64,000 nt of DNA from NCBI RefSeq assembly GCF_011250565.1, contig NZ_JAANMS010000009.1, forward strand, positions 1 to 64,000, given 5' to 3'. Within the stretch, counting starts at the first letter, position 1, and each line of letters opens with the position of its first letter. This document shows, one piece after another, positions 18,510 through 30,157 of this stretch. The DNA comes from Nocardioides sp. IC4_145. GTDB taxonomy: Bacteria > Actinomycetota > Actinomycetes > Propionibacteriales > Nocardioidaceae. The position numbers were made by a program, and so were the translations under genes. The notes below the pieces were generated by a model. That model was given only the letters and a program-made list of their open reading frames with translations, was not told where the DNA came from and did no database searches.

Positions 18510-18541
18510 GGCCCTCGACCGCATCGCTGCGATCGAGGGCC
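18510..18541 (-). terminator. Hairpin downstream of tRNA-Thr
   Basis: Arms GGCCCTCGACCGCA and TGCGATCGAGGGCC pair with one mismatch around a 4-nt loop. They start 8 bases beyond the 3' end of the tRNA on the minus strand, where a terminator is expected. No strong T-run follows. Confidence 0.6.
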
Positions 18542-18549
18542 CGTCAGGG

Positions 18550-18622
18550 AGCCGCCTGTCGGAATCGAACCGACGACCTATTCATTACGAGTGAATCGCT
18601 CTACCGACTGAGCTAAGGCGGC
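18550..18622 (-). tRNA. tRNA-Thr(CGT)
   Basis: This 73-nt cloverleaf has acceptor arms GCCGCCT and AGGCGGC, a D arm GCTC-AGTCGGTA-GAGC, and an anticodon stem ATTCA/TGAAT. The anticodon loop CTCGTAA gives anticodon CGT, which reads ACG threonine codons. The T arm is GTCGG-TTCGATT-CCGAC. The discriminator is T and CCA is not encoded. Confidence 0.97.
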
Positions 18623-18725
18623 GCGCTGCCCGGCGCGGTCGGGACCTGCCGGGCAACCCGGGTGAGTATACGGAGGCCGCCTGCCGGGAGCGAAACCGGC
18701 GGGTGCCGGTGGCGGTGGGCCGTGC

Positions 18726-18908
18726 TCAGGCCGCGAGGACGACCTTGTCGGACGTCGCCGGGGCGAGGGTGTAGAGCGCCGACTGCTCGGCGCCGCACCA
18801 GCAGGTGAAGGTGGCGACCGGGCCCTGCTCGCTCTCGGCGACCGCCGTGACCTGGGAGGGGAAGATGAGCTGGCGCTTCGCGCAAGCGGTGCAGACGTGG
18901 GTGAACAC
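18726..18908 (-). CDS. Small zinc-ribbon protein
   Basis: The 60-residue protein has two cysteine pairs, HVCTACAKRQ near the N-terminus and TFTCWCGAEQ in the middle, consistent with one bound zinc. A GTG start at 18908 is chosen because GAAAGGA lies about 7 nt upstream and the first pair then falls near residue 6. A longer frame begins at 19010 but would run into the lysR promoter region. It diverges from the LysR gene. I do not recognise a specific function. Confidence 0.6.
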   Translation of the reverse strand: MFTHVCTACAKRQLIFPSQVTAVAESEQGPVATFTCWCGAEQSALYTLAPATSDKVVLAA

Positions 18909-18998
18909 GGCGGATCCTTTCGTTCTCGGGTGCAGGAGTGCTGACTCCATTCTGGAGGAGTTCAAGCCATAGGGGTAGCCTGACCTTCCTTCGCTCGA

Positions 18999-19015
18999 CA
19001 TAGGATCCACCTATG
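18999..19015. promoter_or_regulatory. Inverted repeat over the lysR start codon
   Basis: CATAGG-ATCCA-CCTATG is a perfect 6-bp inverted repeat with a 5-bp spacer. Its right arm contains the ATG of the LysR gene. A related half-site, CCATAGGGG, lies 31 bp upstream. Such a position would suit autorepression, common for LysR-type regulators. Binding is not shown. Confidence 0.4.
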
Positions 19016-19939
19016 CTTTCTGTGCACCAGCTCACATGCTTCCTGGCGGCGTACGAGCAGGGCTCGCTGACCCGCGCGGCGGAGGAGCTCGGCTACGCGC
19101 AGCCGTCGGTCTCCGAGCAGATCCGCGCACTGGAGAAGTCGCTCGGCGTCCAGCTCTTCCGACGCATCGGCCGGGGCGTGACCCCGACGACGGTCGCCGA
19201 CACGCTGCGGCCGTACGCCGAGCGCGTGCTCGCCTCGATCGACGAGGCGGAGCGGGCGGTGCAGAGCGTCCGGTCGCTGGAGACCGGCACGATCCGGTTC
19301 GGCATGTTCGGCACCGCCCGCCTGTACGCCGGCGCCGACCTGGTCGCCGACGTGCTCGAGCGCTACCCCGGCGTCCGCGTGGAGCTCGTCGGCCAGAACT
19401 CCACCGACGTCCAGGAGGAGCTGCGCCGCGGGCGGCTCGAGGCCGCGATGATCGCCGTGGCAGCCGCGTCCAGCGAGGGCATGACGATCACGCCGGTCGC
19501 CCGCGACGAGCTCGTCTACATCTCCGCCGACCCCGATCGGGTCGCGTCGCCGGTCACCGCCGCGCGGCTCTCGCAGGCCTCGCTGGTCATGCCGGAGACG
19601 ACCTGGCGCGCGAACGACTCCACCCGGATCGTGCTGCGCCAGATGCTCCACGAGGTCGGCCGCAACCCGGCGACCCGGATCGAGGTCGAGGACGTCGAGA
19701 CCGCCGTCGAGCTGGTCGGCATGGGCCTGGCCGACAGCGTCGTGCCCCGAGGCGTGGTCGACCAGCTGCTCCCGCGGCTGGCGCCGAACGCCGGCTGGAC
19801 GTCACTGCGCCCGCGACAGCACGACATCCTCGCGATCGTGCACCGCGCCGACGCGATCCTCTCGCCCGCCGCCCAGCTGATGATCGAGCTCGCGACGCGC
19901 CGCATCCAGGAGATCTGCGAGCCGGTCCGGCCCCGGTGA
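19013..19939 (+). CDS. LysR-family transcriptional regulator
   Basis: The 308-residue protein has an N-terminal winged helix-turn-helix (about 1-60: QLTCFLAAYEQGSLTRAAEE then YAQPSVSEQIRALEKSLGVQ). An effector-binding domain of the periplasmic-binding-protein fold (about 90-300) follows, with IRFGMFGTARLYAGADLVAD at its start. It lies 51 bp ahead of a TauD-family dioxygenase on the same strand and may control it. The effector is unknown. The start ATG sits inside an inverted repeat. Confidence 0.9.
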   Translation: MLSVHQLTCFLAAYEQGSLTRAAEELGYAQPSVSEQIRALEKSLGVQLFRRIGRGVTPTTVADTLRPYAERVLASIDEAERAVQSVRSLETGTIRFGMFGTARLYAGADLVADVLERYPGVRVELVGQNSTDVQEELRRGRLEAAMIAVAAASSEGMTITPVARDELVYISADPDRVASPVTAARLSQASLVMPETTWRANDSTRIVLRQMLHEVGRNPATRIEVEDVETAVELVGMGLADSVVPRGVVDQLLPRLAPNAGWTSLRPRQHDILAIVHRADAILSPAAQLMIELATRRIQEICEPVRPR

Positions 19940-19990
19940 GCCCTCCTCCTGTTATTGTCTAGTTATTCACTCGACTTAGCAGGAGGAAGC

Positions 19991-20971
19991 ATGACCAGCA
20001 CGCTGGACCGTTCCGCCGGCTCGACCCCTACCGCTCGTCCGTCCGCCACCGCCGCGCCTCCGCTGCCCACCGTCCGCAAGGTCGGCGGACGCATCGGCGC
20101 CGTGGTCGAGGACGTGACCCTCGGCCCCGACCTGCACCCGGAGGCCGTCGCGGCGGTCCGTGCCGCCCTGCTCACCCACAAGGTCGTCTTCTTCCGCGGC
20201 CAGCACCACCTCGACGACGCCGGCCAGCTCGCGTTCGCCGAGCAGCTCGGCACGCTCACGACCGCCCACCCGACCGTCAACACCGGCAGCGCGCACGTGC
20301 TCAGCCTCAACGCCACGAAGGGGATGGCCGCCAACAGCTGGCACACCGACGTCACCTTCGTCGACAGGATCCCGGCGATCAGCATCCTGCGCGGCGTCAC
20401 GATCCCGCCCTACGGCGGCAACACCGTCTGGGCCAACACCGTCACGGCGTACGACGCCCTCACCCCGCCGCTGCGCGCCCTCGTCGACGACCTGTGGGCG
20501 GTGCACACCAACGAGTACGACTACGTCGCCAGCTCGGAGGACCCCGAGGGCGACTCACCGGACCGCGACGCGCTCGACCGCGGCCAGTTCCGCGCGACGT
20601 ACTACGAGACCGAGCACCCCGTCGTCCGGGTCCATCCCGAGACCGGCGAGCGCTCGCTCGTGCTCGGTCACTTCGTCAAGCGGTTCGTCGGGCTCAACAC
20701 CGCCGAGTCCAGTGCGCTGTTCAAGCTGCTCCAGGACCGGGTCACCAGGCTCGAGAACACCGTCCGCTGGCAGTGGCAGGAGGGCGACGTCGCGATGTGG
20801 GACAACCGGGCGACCCAGCACTACGCGGTCGCCGACTTCGACAACCACCGTCGCGAGGTACGCCGCGTGACCCTCGTCGGCGACGTGCCGGTCGCGATCG
20901 ACGGGCGCACCAGCCGCGTGGTCGCCGGCAGCTCCGATGCCTACACCCGGATCGACGAGCTGATCAGCTGA
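19991..20971 (+). CDS. TauD/TfdA-family Fe(II)/2-oxoglutarate dioxygenase
   Basis: The 326-residue protein has the metal-binding HxD in [14 protein letters not shown], the distal His in [10 protein letters not shown], and the 2-oxoglutarate-binding Arg in [14 protein letters not shown]. Relatives release sulfite from taurine or alkyl sulfates, or hydroxylate other small acids. The substrate here is not determined by sequence. The start at 19991 follows AGGAGGA. A longer frame from 19955 is disfavoured. The adjacent LysR gene suggests inducible control. No sulfonate transporter is next to it. Confidence 0.88.
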   Translation: MTSTLDRSAGSTPTARPSATAAPPLPTVRKVGGRIGAVVEDVTLGPDLHPEAVAAVRAALLTHKVVFFRGQHHLDDAGQLAFAEQLGTLTTAHPTVNTGSAHVLSLNATKGMAANSWHTDVTFVDRIPAISILRGVTIPPYGGNTVWANTVTAYDALTPPLRALVDDLWAVHTNEYDYVASSEDPEGDSPDRDALDRGQFRATYYETEHPVVRVHPETGERSLVLGHFVKRFVGLNTAESSALFKLLQDRVTRLENTVRWQWQEGDVAMWDNRATQHYAVADFDNHRREVRRVTLVGDVPVAIDGRTSRVVAGSSDAYTRIDELIS

Positions 20972-20974
20972 GGC

Positions 20975-21014
20975 GGGTCTCGAACGGTTCCCAGCGGGAC
21001 CTCCTCGACCAGCC
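20975..21014 (-). repeat. Family A dispersed repeat
   Basis: On the minus strand this begins GGCTGGTCGAGGAGG, has an inner stem GGTCCC/GGGAACC, and ends GTTCGAGACCC. It matches the copies at 15797 and 25453 at both ends with a different hairpin core. It lies between the convergent dioxygenase and hydrolase genes. Confidence 0.75.
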
Positions 21015-21035
21015 GGCGGCACCGGCCGGAGCGGG

Positions 21036-22616
21036 TCAGCAGCGCAGCCCGTCCTCGGGGACGGTGCCGTCGAGGAGGTAGGACTCGATCGCCTCGTCGA
21101 CGCAGGCGTTGCCGGCGTTGTAGCCGGTGTGGCCGTCGCCTTCGCGGGTGACGAGGACGCCAGGCTCGAGCCGGTCGGCGAGCGCCTCGGCCCAGGCGTA
21201 CGGCGTGGCCGGGTCGCGCGTCGTGCCGACGACGACGATCGGCGGCGCGCCGGATGCGTCGACCTCGGGCGTCTCGACCGTCGCCCGGGCGCGGACCCCG
21301 ACGCAGCCGGCCAGCCCCCAGGCGAACACCTCGCCGAAGGTCGGCGAGACCCGCTCGAAGGCCGGCACCTGCGCCGGGATGTCGGCGGGGTCGACCGCGG
21401 TCGGGTCGTCGAGGCAGTTGATCGCGAGGATCGCCTCGGCGCTGTTGTCGGTGTAGCCGTCCGGTCCGCGGGAGGAGTAGAGGTCGGCGAGCTGCAGCAG
21501 CAACCGGCCGTCCCCGCCGAAGGCCGCTCCCAGCGCGCGGGTCAGGAGCAACCAGTAGTCCCGGTTGTAGAGCGGCGCGACGATCCCGTAGAAGGCGTTG
21601 CCGACGGCGAGCTCCCGGCCTCCGGCGGGGAGCGGCTGCGCGTCCACCTCGTCGAGGAAGTCGGTCAGCCGCTGCAGCCCCGCCTCGACGGAGTCGCCGA
21701 GCGGGCAGCCGCCGGTGGCGACGCAGTTCTCGACGTACGCCCGGATCGCGGTCTCGAAGCCGCGCGCCTGCCCGAGGCTCTGCTGCCGCAGGTCGAGGGA
21801 GAGGTCCACCGCCCCGTCGAGGACGAGCCGGCCGGCGCGGTCGGGGAACAGCTCGGCGTACGTCGCACCGAGCTTGGTGCCGTACGACGCCCCGAAGTAC
21901 GTCAGCGTCGACTCGCCCAGGGCGGATCGCAGCACGTCCATGTCCATCGCGGCCTCGACCGTGGTCACGTGGTTCGCCAGCTCGCCGGACTCCTCCGCGC
22001 AGCCGGCGTTGAAGGCGCGCTGGGCCTGCTCGAGCGCCTCCGCCTCCTCGCGGTCGTCGGGGGCGGGGTCGGCGGCGAGGAAGACGTCGAGCTGCTCGTC
22101 GGAGACGCAGTCGACGGCGGTCGAGAAGCCGGTGCCGCGCGGGTCGAACCCGACGACGTCGAAGCGCTGCAGCAGCGGTTGCCCGAACACCAGCCCGGCC
22201 TGGGAGGCGTACGTCGTGCCGGGTGCGCCGGGGCCGCCGGGGTTGACCACGAGCGAGCCGATCCGCTGCTCCGGGTCGGCCGCCGGCACCCGCAGGACCG
22301 CGACCTCGATCGTCTCGCCGCTGGGGCGGGCGTAGTCGAGGGGCACCGTGAGCCGGGTGCACTCCTGGTCCCCGCAGGCCTGCCAGGCCAGCTCCTGCTC
22401 GTAGAAGCGGGCGAGCGCCGGCCGCGGCGGGTCCTGCGCGCCCGGCTCCGGCGTCGTGGTCGGCGCCGGCACCGTGCGGGCGGCCTCCGACGACTCCGAG
22501 CCGGGGGTGCTCGAGCCGTCGCCCGAGGACAGGCCCGCGATCGCGATGCCGATGCCGCCGAGGACGAGCGCGGCGACCAGCACCAGCACGATGAGGCGGA
22601 CGGTTCCCTGCTTCAT
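21036..22616 (-). CDS. Exported alpha/beta hydrolase, tripeptidyl aminopeptidase-like (S33)
   Basis: This 526-residue protein has an N-terminal membrane/signal segment (VRLIVLVLVAALVLGGIGI). The oxyanion region is VNPGGPGAPG, the nucleophile elbow is YFGASYGTKLGATYAELFP (Ser in GASYG), the acid residue is in VVVGTTRDPATPY and the His is in REGDGHTGYN. The C-terminal TAP-like domain is typical of actinobacterial SlpD/SlpE and tripeptidyl aminopeptidases. It should cut peptides outside the cell. Its ATG overlaps the holB stop by 4 bp, so it is the third gene of a tmk-holB operon. Confidence 0.88.
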   Translation of the reverse strand: MKQGTVRLIVLVLVAALVLGGIGIAIAGLSSGDGSSTPGSESSEAARTVPAPTTTPEPGAQDPPRPALARFYEQELAWQACGDQECTRLTVPLDYARPSGETIEVAVLRVPAADPEQRIGSLVVNPGGPGAPGTTYASQAGLVFGQPLLQRFDVVGFDPRGTGFSTAVDCVSDEQLDVFLAADPAPDDREEAEALEQAQRAFNAGCAEESGELANHVTTVEAAMDMDVLRSALGESTLTYFGASYGTKLGATYAELFPDRAGRLVLDGAVDLSLDLRQQSLGQARGFETAIRAYVENCVATGGCPLGDSVEAGLQRLTDFLDEVDAQPLPAGGRELAVGNAFYGIVAPLYNRDYWLLLTRALGAAFGGDGRLLLQLADLYSSRGPDGYTDNSAEAILAINCLDDPTAVDPADIPAQVPAFERVSPTFGEVFAWGLAGCVGVRARATVETPEVDASGAPPIVVVGTTRDPATPYAWAEALADRLEPGVLVTREGDGHTGYNAGNACVDEAIESYLLDGTVPEDGLRC

Positions 22617-23764
22617 CGGGCACTCCCCTGGGCCGGCGTCCGCAGCGCGACCATCATCGACTCCAGCGCCAGCGGCACCGGCACGTTGAACTCCAGCATC
22701 TGCTGGCGGGCCTCGAAGATCCAGCCGATCCGGCGCAGGTTCAGCTCCGGGGTCGAGGTGCGGACGATCTCGGCGAGGTCGGCGCGGAGCTCGGCGTTCA
22801 CCAGCTCACCGGGCGCACCCGTCCCGAGCGCGACCGCGTCGCGGTAGACCGACACGAGGTCCATCAGCGCCCGGTCGACGACGTCCAGGACCCGTCGCTT
22901 GGCTCGCCGCTTCTGGTCCTCCTGAAGGCTCTTCAGCGCGGCGGCGTACTCCCGGGCCCGCCGGCCACGGTCCTCGTAGCCGAACGCCTGGTCCAGGTCG
23001 GCCTTGTCCCGCGCGTCGCGGTCGGAGGTGATCGCCTCGGCCTCCTCCTTGGTGACCTCGGCGAGCTTCGTCGCGGCGCTCATGCACGCACCGAGGCTGG
23101 TGAGCCTGGCCGGGATCGCCACGACCTCGTCGCGCCGCCGCCGCGCCCCCTCGTCGCGGGCGAGGGCGCGGGCCCGGCCGATGTGGCCCTGGCTGGCGCG
23201 GGCCGCCCGAGAGGCCAGCGCGGGGTCGACCCCGTCGGTCCGCTCCAGGAACGCGGCGACGTCGGGGGTGGACGGCGTCGACAGCGTCACGAGCCGGCAG
23301 CGCGAGCGGATCGTCGGCAGCACGTCGTCGACGGTCGGGGCGCAGAGCAGCCACACGGTGCGGGCGTTCGGCTCCTCGATCGCCTTGAGCATCGCGTTGC
23401 CCGAGTGGTCGTTGAAGCGGTCGGCGTCCTCGACCACGATGACCTGCCACCGCTGGCCGACCGGGCTGAGCGCCGCCCGGCGGACCAGCTCCCGGGCCTC
23501 GCCGACGCGGAACTGCACCGACTCGGTGCTCACCACGACGACGTCGGCGTGGGAGCCGGCGAGGACCGTGCGGCAGGAGTGGCAGGCGCCGCAGCCGGCC
23601 TGCTCGCACTGGAGGGCGGCGGCGAAGGCGATGGCGGCGTTCGACCGGCCCGAGCCCGGCGGACCGGTGAACAGCCACGCGTGGCTCATCCCCTGCCCCC
23701 CGGCGGCGGCCCGGAGCGCCTCGACCGGCCTGGCCTGCCCGACCAGGGACTCCCAGACGGTCAT
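22613..23764 (-). CDS. holB: DNA polymerase III delta' subunit
   Basis: The 383-residue clamp-loader subunit has an AAA+ fold with the degenerate P-loop GPPGSGRSN (Arg in place of Lys, usual for delta'). A zinc module is present (CEQAGCGACHSC), followed by VVEDADRFNDHSGNAMLKA and the SRC motif in IRSRCRLVTL. It takes part in loading the sliding clamp. The ATG at 23764 overlaps the tmk stop (ATGA). Pairing with tmk is widespread in bacteria. Confidence 0.95.
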   Translation of the reverse strand: MTVWESLVGQARPVEALRAAAGGQGMSHAWLFTGPPGSGRSNAAIAFAAALQCEQAGCGACHSCRTVLAGSHADVVVVSTESVQFRVGEARELVRRAALSPVGQRWQVIVVEDADRFNDHSGNAMLKAIEEPNARTVWLLCAPTVDDVLPTIRSRCRLVTLSTPSTPDVAAFLERTDGVDPALASRAARASQGHIGRARALARDEGARRRRDEVVAIPARLTSLGACMSAATKLAEVTKEEAEAITSDRDARDKADLDQAFGYEDRGRRAREYAAALKSLQEDQKRRAKRRVLDVVDRALMDLVSVYRDAVALGTGAPGELVNAELRADLAEIVRTSTPELNLRRIGWIFEARQQMLEFNVPVPLALESMMVALRTPAQGSAR

Positions 23765-24393
23765 CGGGACGCCTGCCCGAGCAGCGGCTCGACCCGCGCG
23801 CGCACGGCCGCGGCGATCTCGTCGACGGGGGCGCGTGCGTCGAGCACGACGTAGTGGTCGGGGTCCGCCGCGGCCATCCGCACGAACGCCTCGCGCACCC
23901 GCCGGTGGAACGCCAGCGACTCCCCCTCGATCTTGTCCCGCTCCGCGAACCGGCCCAGCCCCTGCTCCGGCTCGAGGTCGAGCACGACGGTCAGGTGCGG
24001 GCGCAGGTCGTCGGTCGCCCACCGCGAGATCCGCTCGACCATCGCCACGTCGAGGTCGCGGCCGGCGCCCTGGTAGGCGAGCGAGGAGTCGACGTACCGG
24101 TCCATCACCACGACCTCGCCCCGCTCCAGCGCGGGCCGCACGACCCGCGCGACGTGCTCGGCGCGGTCCGCGGCGTACAGCAGCGCCTCGGTGTGCGGGT
24201 CGAGCGCACCGGTCGCCGGGTCGAGCACCAGGCGCCGCAGCACCTGCCCGACCTCGGTGTCGCCGGGCTCGAAGGTCAGCACGACGGCGTACCCCTCGGA
24301 CTCCAGCCACGACTGCAGCCGGCGGGACTGGGTGGACTTCCCCGAGCCCTCCCCACCCTCGAAGCAGACGAGGACGCCGGTCGATGCGTGCAC
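23761..24393 (-). CDS. tmk: Thymidylate kinase
   Basis: The 210-residue enzyme phosphorylates dTMP to dTDP. It has the P-loop FEGGEGSGKSTQS, the DRY-type motif VVMDRYVDSSLAYQGAG and the region AERDKIEGESLAFHRRVREA that matches the family lid. Length is normal for the family. It starts with ATG at 24393, after which a divergent gene begins within 65 bp. It is the first gene of the tmk-holB-hydrolase operon. Confidence 0.96.
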   Translation of the reverse strand: MHASTGVLVCFEGGEGSGKSTQSRRLQSWLESEGYAVVLTFEPGDTEVGQVLRRLVLDPATGALDPHTEALLYAADRAEHVARVVRPALERGEVVVMDRYVDSSLAYQGAGRDLDVAMVERISRWATDDLRPHLTVVLDLEPEQGLGRFAERDKIEGESLAFHRRVREAFVRMAAADPDHYVVLDARAPVDEIAAAVRARVEPLLGQASR

Positions 24394-24457
24394 GCGCCGA
24401 ACCTACGTGGGGGCACCGACGGCGGCCAACGCCGGGCGCCTGCCAGACTCCCCGGCC

Positions 24458-25438
24458 ATGACCACCGCGCGCACCGTCCCGGTCACGACCGAGATGGACG
24501 GCGACGAGCTCGACGCCGAGGACGCCTGGCACCTGGCGCGCCACCACGGGCTGCGGCGGGTGGCGGTCGACTCGTTCGTGCGGTTCCGGTACGGCGACGG
24601 GTTCACCAACAGCCGGGCACTCGCCCTGCAGGCCTGCCTGGCGGTCGTGCCGTTCCTGCTGGCGCTGACGGGGCTCACCGCCGACCTCGACCAGGAGCGG
24701 CTGGCGGAGGTCGTCGCACTCACCGTCCAGCAGGTCTCGCCCGGTCACGGCGGCGGCGACGCCCTCGCGGGTGCCGTGGCCGGCGGCGACAGCAGCGAGG
24801 ACGCCGGCGAGGTCGCCCTTGTGCTCGGCCTGCTGCTGTCGCTGGTGTCGATGGCGACCGCGATGGGGCAGGTCGAGCGCGGCACGAACCGGATCTACGG
24901 CATCCGCCGCGACCGGCCCGCGCTGCACAAGTACGGCCGGGCCGCGGTGCTCACCGCCCTGCTCGCCGTGCCGGTCGGGCTCGGGTTCCTGCTGCTCGTC
25001 GCGGGCGGGGCGTTCGGGGAGGCGATGGTCGAGGTCTACGGCTGGTCCGCGGGCACCGAGCTCGCGTGGGACATCGCCCGCTGGCCGCTCGGACTGGCGC
25101 TGCTCGTCGTCACGATCGCGGTGCTGCTCGACCACGCGCCGCGGCGACGCCAGCCGGCGCTGTCGTGGCTGGCGCTCGGCTCGGCCACCGCCGTGCTGGT
25201 CAGCCTGCTCGCGGCAGCCGGCCTAGCGGCGTACGTCCGGCTGAGCGGGTCGTTCGGCGAGACCTACGGCCCGCTCGCGGGCATCATGGCGCTGCTGCTG
25301 TGGTCGTGGCTGAGCGCGACCGGGCTGTTCTACGGGACCGCGGTCTGCGCACAGCTCGAGGCCTACCGCGCCGGCGAGACGGAGCCGGCGTACGACGACC
25401 CCGGCCGCCCGCACGGGCGGGCGGTCGGGGACCTCTGA
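24458..25438 (+). CDS. YihY/BrkB-family membrane protein
   Basis: The 326-residue protein has about six hydrophobic helices and the family pattern: FVRFRYGDGFTNSRALALQA early, then MGQVERGTNRIYGIRRDRPA, and near the end FGETYGPLAGIMALLLWSWL. The BrkB/YihY family was once labelled ribonuclease BN; its true role is unknown, possibly transport. The ATG at 24458 is preceded by a divergent promoter region shared with tmk. It converges on topA, with a family A repeat between. Confidence 0.85.
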   Translation: MTTARTVPVTTEMDGDELDAEDAWHLARHHGLRRVAVDSFVRFRYGDGFTNSRALALQACLAVVPFLLALTGLTADLDQERLAEVVALTVQQVSPGHGGGDALAGAVAGGDSSEDAGEVALVLGLLLSLVSMATAMGQVERGTNRIYGIRRDRPALHKYGRAAVLTALLAVPVGLGFLLLVAGGAFGEAMVEVYGWSAGTELAWDIARWPLGLALLVVTIAVLLDHAPRRRQPALSWLALGSATAVLVSLLAAAGLAAYVRLSGSFGETYGPLAGIMALLLWSWLSATGLFYGTAVCAQLEAYRAGETEPAYDDPGRPHGRAVGDL

Positions 25439-25452
25439 GCCGGCCGGGCCGC

Positions 25453-25492
25453 GGGTTTCTAGACAGGCGCTGCGCGCCTTCCTCAACCAGCC
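25453..25492 (-). repeat. Family A dispersed repeat
   Basis: On the minus strand this begins GGCTGGTTGAGGAAGGCGCG, has the core hairpin GGCGC-GCA-GCGCC, and ends CTGTCTAGAAACCC. It differs from the 15797 copy at few positions, although the two are inserted in opposite orientation. It lies between the convergent yihY-like and topA genes. Confidence 0.8.
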
Positions 25493-25507
25493 GAGGAAGC
25501 TCGGCGG

Positions 25508-28225
<2,718 letters not shown>

Positions 28226-28338
28226 GGACCTGTCATTTCCTCACGTTGCCGGGTGGTTCCCCGCGCTCGGGGGACTCACAGCCGGTCACGGTAGCGCGTG
28301 GCGCCGACCGCGCCGCTTCCGTGGGTCCCGGTCCGGAC

Positions 28339-28388
28339 GGGTCGTGTGCCCCACGACTCGCCCGACCGCGACCTCGGGCACACGACCC
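28339..28388. repeat. Family B dispersed inverted repeat
   Basis: Arms GGGTCGTGTGCCC (28339-28351) and GGGCACACGACCC (28376-28388) are perfect 13-bp inverted repeats around a 24-bp centre. The same arms occur at 62759-62804. This copy lies in the 199-bp gap between the methyltransferase stop and the topA start, both on the minus strand. It may act as terminator for the upstream gene or separate the two units. Confidence 0.75.
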
Positions 28389-28424
28389 GGCGTCGACGTC
28401 CCGCGGCCCGCCGGCCATGGCTGC

Positions 28425-29900
28425 TCAGGGGCGAGCTGCGGTGAGGAACCCCTCCTCGACCAGCTCGCCGACCACCGGCAGGTAGGTCGCGCGGGTCTCG
28501 GCGGCGTCGCGGTCGAGCAGCTGCGCCACGGCGTCGAGGATCTGGCCGACGGTCAGCTCGCCGTCGCAGGCACCCACCAGGGCGGCCTCGACGGTGTCGA
28601 CCTGGCGGGCGCGCCGCAGCCCGCGCTGCTGGCGCAGCACGATCGTCTCGGGGTCCTCGGCGCCGACCGGGCCGGTGGTCTCCTGCCGCACGTCCTCGCG
28701 GGTCGTGAGCCGCGCGTCCGCGCCGACGCCTGCCGCCAGCACCGGGCCCGCCCCGCCCCAGGCCTCGATCGCCGGGCCGATCGGCTGCTCGACGTCGTAC
28801 GGCCAGTCCAGGAAGGTGCGCCGGCTCGCGCCCGCTCCGACCTTGTGCAGGTTGACCCAGCCGAAGCCGATCGCCTCGACGCCCTGCTCCTCGAACCACG
28901 AGAGCCAGGTGTCGTACCGCACCAGGTAGTCCGGGGCGCCGTGCTGGCCGGCGTCCTTGAGCCACAGCTCGACGTACGCCGCGGGGTCGAGCAGCTCGCG
29001 CTGCACGACGAGCGCGTCGCAGTCGTCCGCGATCCACGGCGCCAGCCGCTCGTCCCACGGCCGGCCGTCGAGGACCGCCCAGTTGGCCAGCACCTGGCAC
29101 CAGCCGTCGTCGGCGAGGTGCGTCGGCGCGGCGCGGACGATGTCCTCGACCACGCGGTCCCCGGGCAGTCCGGAGTCGCGGTAGACCAGCCGCTCGCCGG
29201 TCGCCGGGGAGATCACGAACGGCGGGTTGGTGGCGATGAGGTCGAAGGTCTCGCCCGCGACCGGCTCGAAGTACGACCCGTCCCGCACGTCGACGCGGTC
29301 GGCCACCTCGTTGAGCGCGGCGTTGAAGCGGGTCACCCACAGCGCTCGGCGGTTGACGTCGGTCGCGACCACCCGGTCGGCATGGGTGGCGAGGTGCAGC
29401 GCCTGCACGCCGCAGCCGGTGCCGAGGTCGAGCGCGCGGCCGACCGGCCGGCGGAGGGTGAGCTGCGCGAGGGACGTCGACGCGGGGCTGATGCCGAGCA
29501 CGTGGTCGGCGCCGACCGCCTGCGGGCCGCCGTCGAGGCCGGGGGTCAGGTCGCTGACCACCCACAGGTCGCGGCCGTCGGCGGCGTACGGACGGACGTC
29601 CAGGCGCGCCGCCACCTCACCCACCGTCTGCTCGACCAGGCCCTCCGCGGCCATCCGCTCCACGAGGTCGGGCAGCGCCCGCTCGGCCGCCGCCAGCTCG
29701 ACCGGGGTCTGCAGCAGGAACAGGCGGACGAGCGTCTCGAGCGGCGAGCCGCCCTGGGTACGCCGCAGCCCCGGCGTCGTCTCGTTGCGCGCGAGCGCCT
29801 CGTGGGTGCGCGGTCCGAGCAGCTCGGCGACCGCGTCGTAGGTGAAGCCGGCGACGGTGAGCGCGGCGCGGAGGCGTGCCGGCAGGTCGGAGGTGCTCAT
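28425..29900 (-). CDS. Class I SAM-dependent methyltransferase with NPPF motif
   Basis: The 491-residue protein has a helical N-terminal domain (1-150) and a Rossmann methyltransferase core. Motif I is RALDLGTGCGVQALHLATHA, the acidic loop is VVATDVNRRAL, and motif IV is LIATNPPFVISP, which marks enzymes that methylate amide or exocyclic amino nitrogens (PrmC, RsmC, N6-adenine types). The long C-terminal part (about 330-491) is family-specific. The substrate is unknown. ATG at 29900 is preferred over an upstream in-frame ATG at 29939, which adds 13 atypical residues. Confidence 0.8.
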   Translation of the reverse strand: MSTSDLPARLRAALTVAGFTYDAVAELLGPRTHEALARNETTPGLRRTQGGSPLETLVRLFLLQTPVELAAAERALPDLVERMAAEGLVEQTVGEVAARLDVRPYAADGRDLWVVSDLTPGLDGGPQAVGADHVLGISPASTSLAQLTLRRPVGRALDLGTGCGVQALHLATHADRVVATDVNRRALWVTRFNAALNEVADRVDVRDGSYFEPVAGETFDLIATNPPFVISPATGERLVYRDSGLPGDRVVEDIVRAAPTHLADDGWCQVLANWAVLDGRPWDERLAPWIADDCDALVVQRELLDPAAYVELWLKDAGQHGAPDYLVRYDTWLSWFEEQGVEAIGFGWVNLHKVGAGASRRTFLDWPYDVEQPIGPAIEAWGGAGPVLAAGVGADARLTTREDVRQETTGPVGAEDPETIVLRQQRGLRRARQVDTVEAALVGACDGELTVGQILDAVAQLLDRDAAETRATYLPVVGELVEEGFLTAARP

Positions 29901-30001
29901 CGGATCGAGCCTAGGGCCTGGACGGGGCACCGACGCCACCCAGGCGCACTACCCGGGTGAGTCATCCGGACGGTTCGACCTGGTCCGGGACGTAGCCCAG
30001 A

Positions 30002-30013
30002 CGGACTAGTCCG
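30002..30013. promoter_or_regulatory. 12-bp perfect palindrome upstream of secreted-protein gene
   Basis: CGGACTAGTCCG lies 145 bp before the start of the first Ig-like secreted protein, in a 257-bp divergent region. A CTAG-centred palindrome is rare in such high-GC DNA and could be an operator. No matching site was found before the paralogous gene. Confidence 0.3.
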
Positions 30014-30157
30014 ATCGGGCCATGTCCAGTCAAAGAGGCCTCCTACCCCCGCGGCGAGCCCCTAGGTTGCGAGGCCTGGGGGAACACAGGGCGCGCACGA
30101 CGCGTCGCGACGACACGTCCGGTGGGGAACCGGGCGTCCGATGGGGAGGAAACCCGC

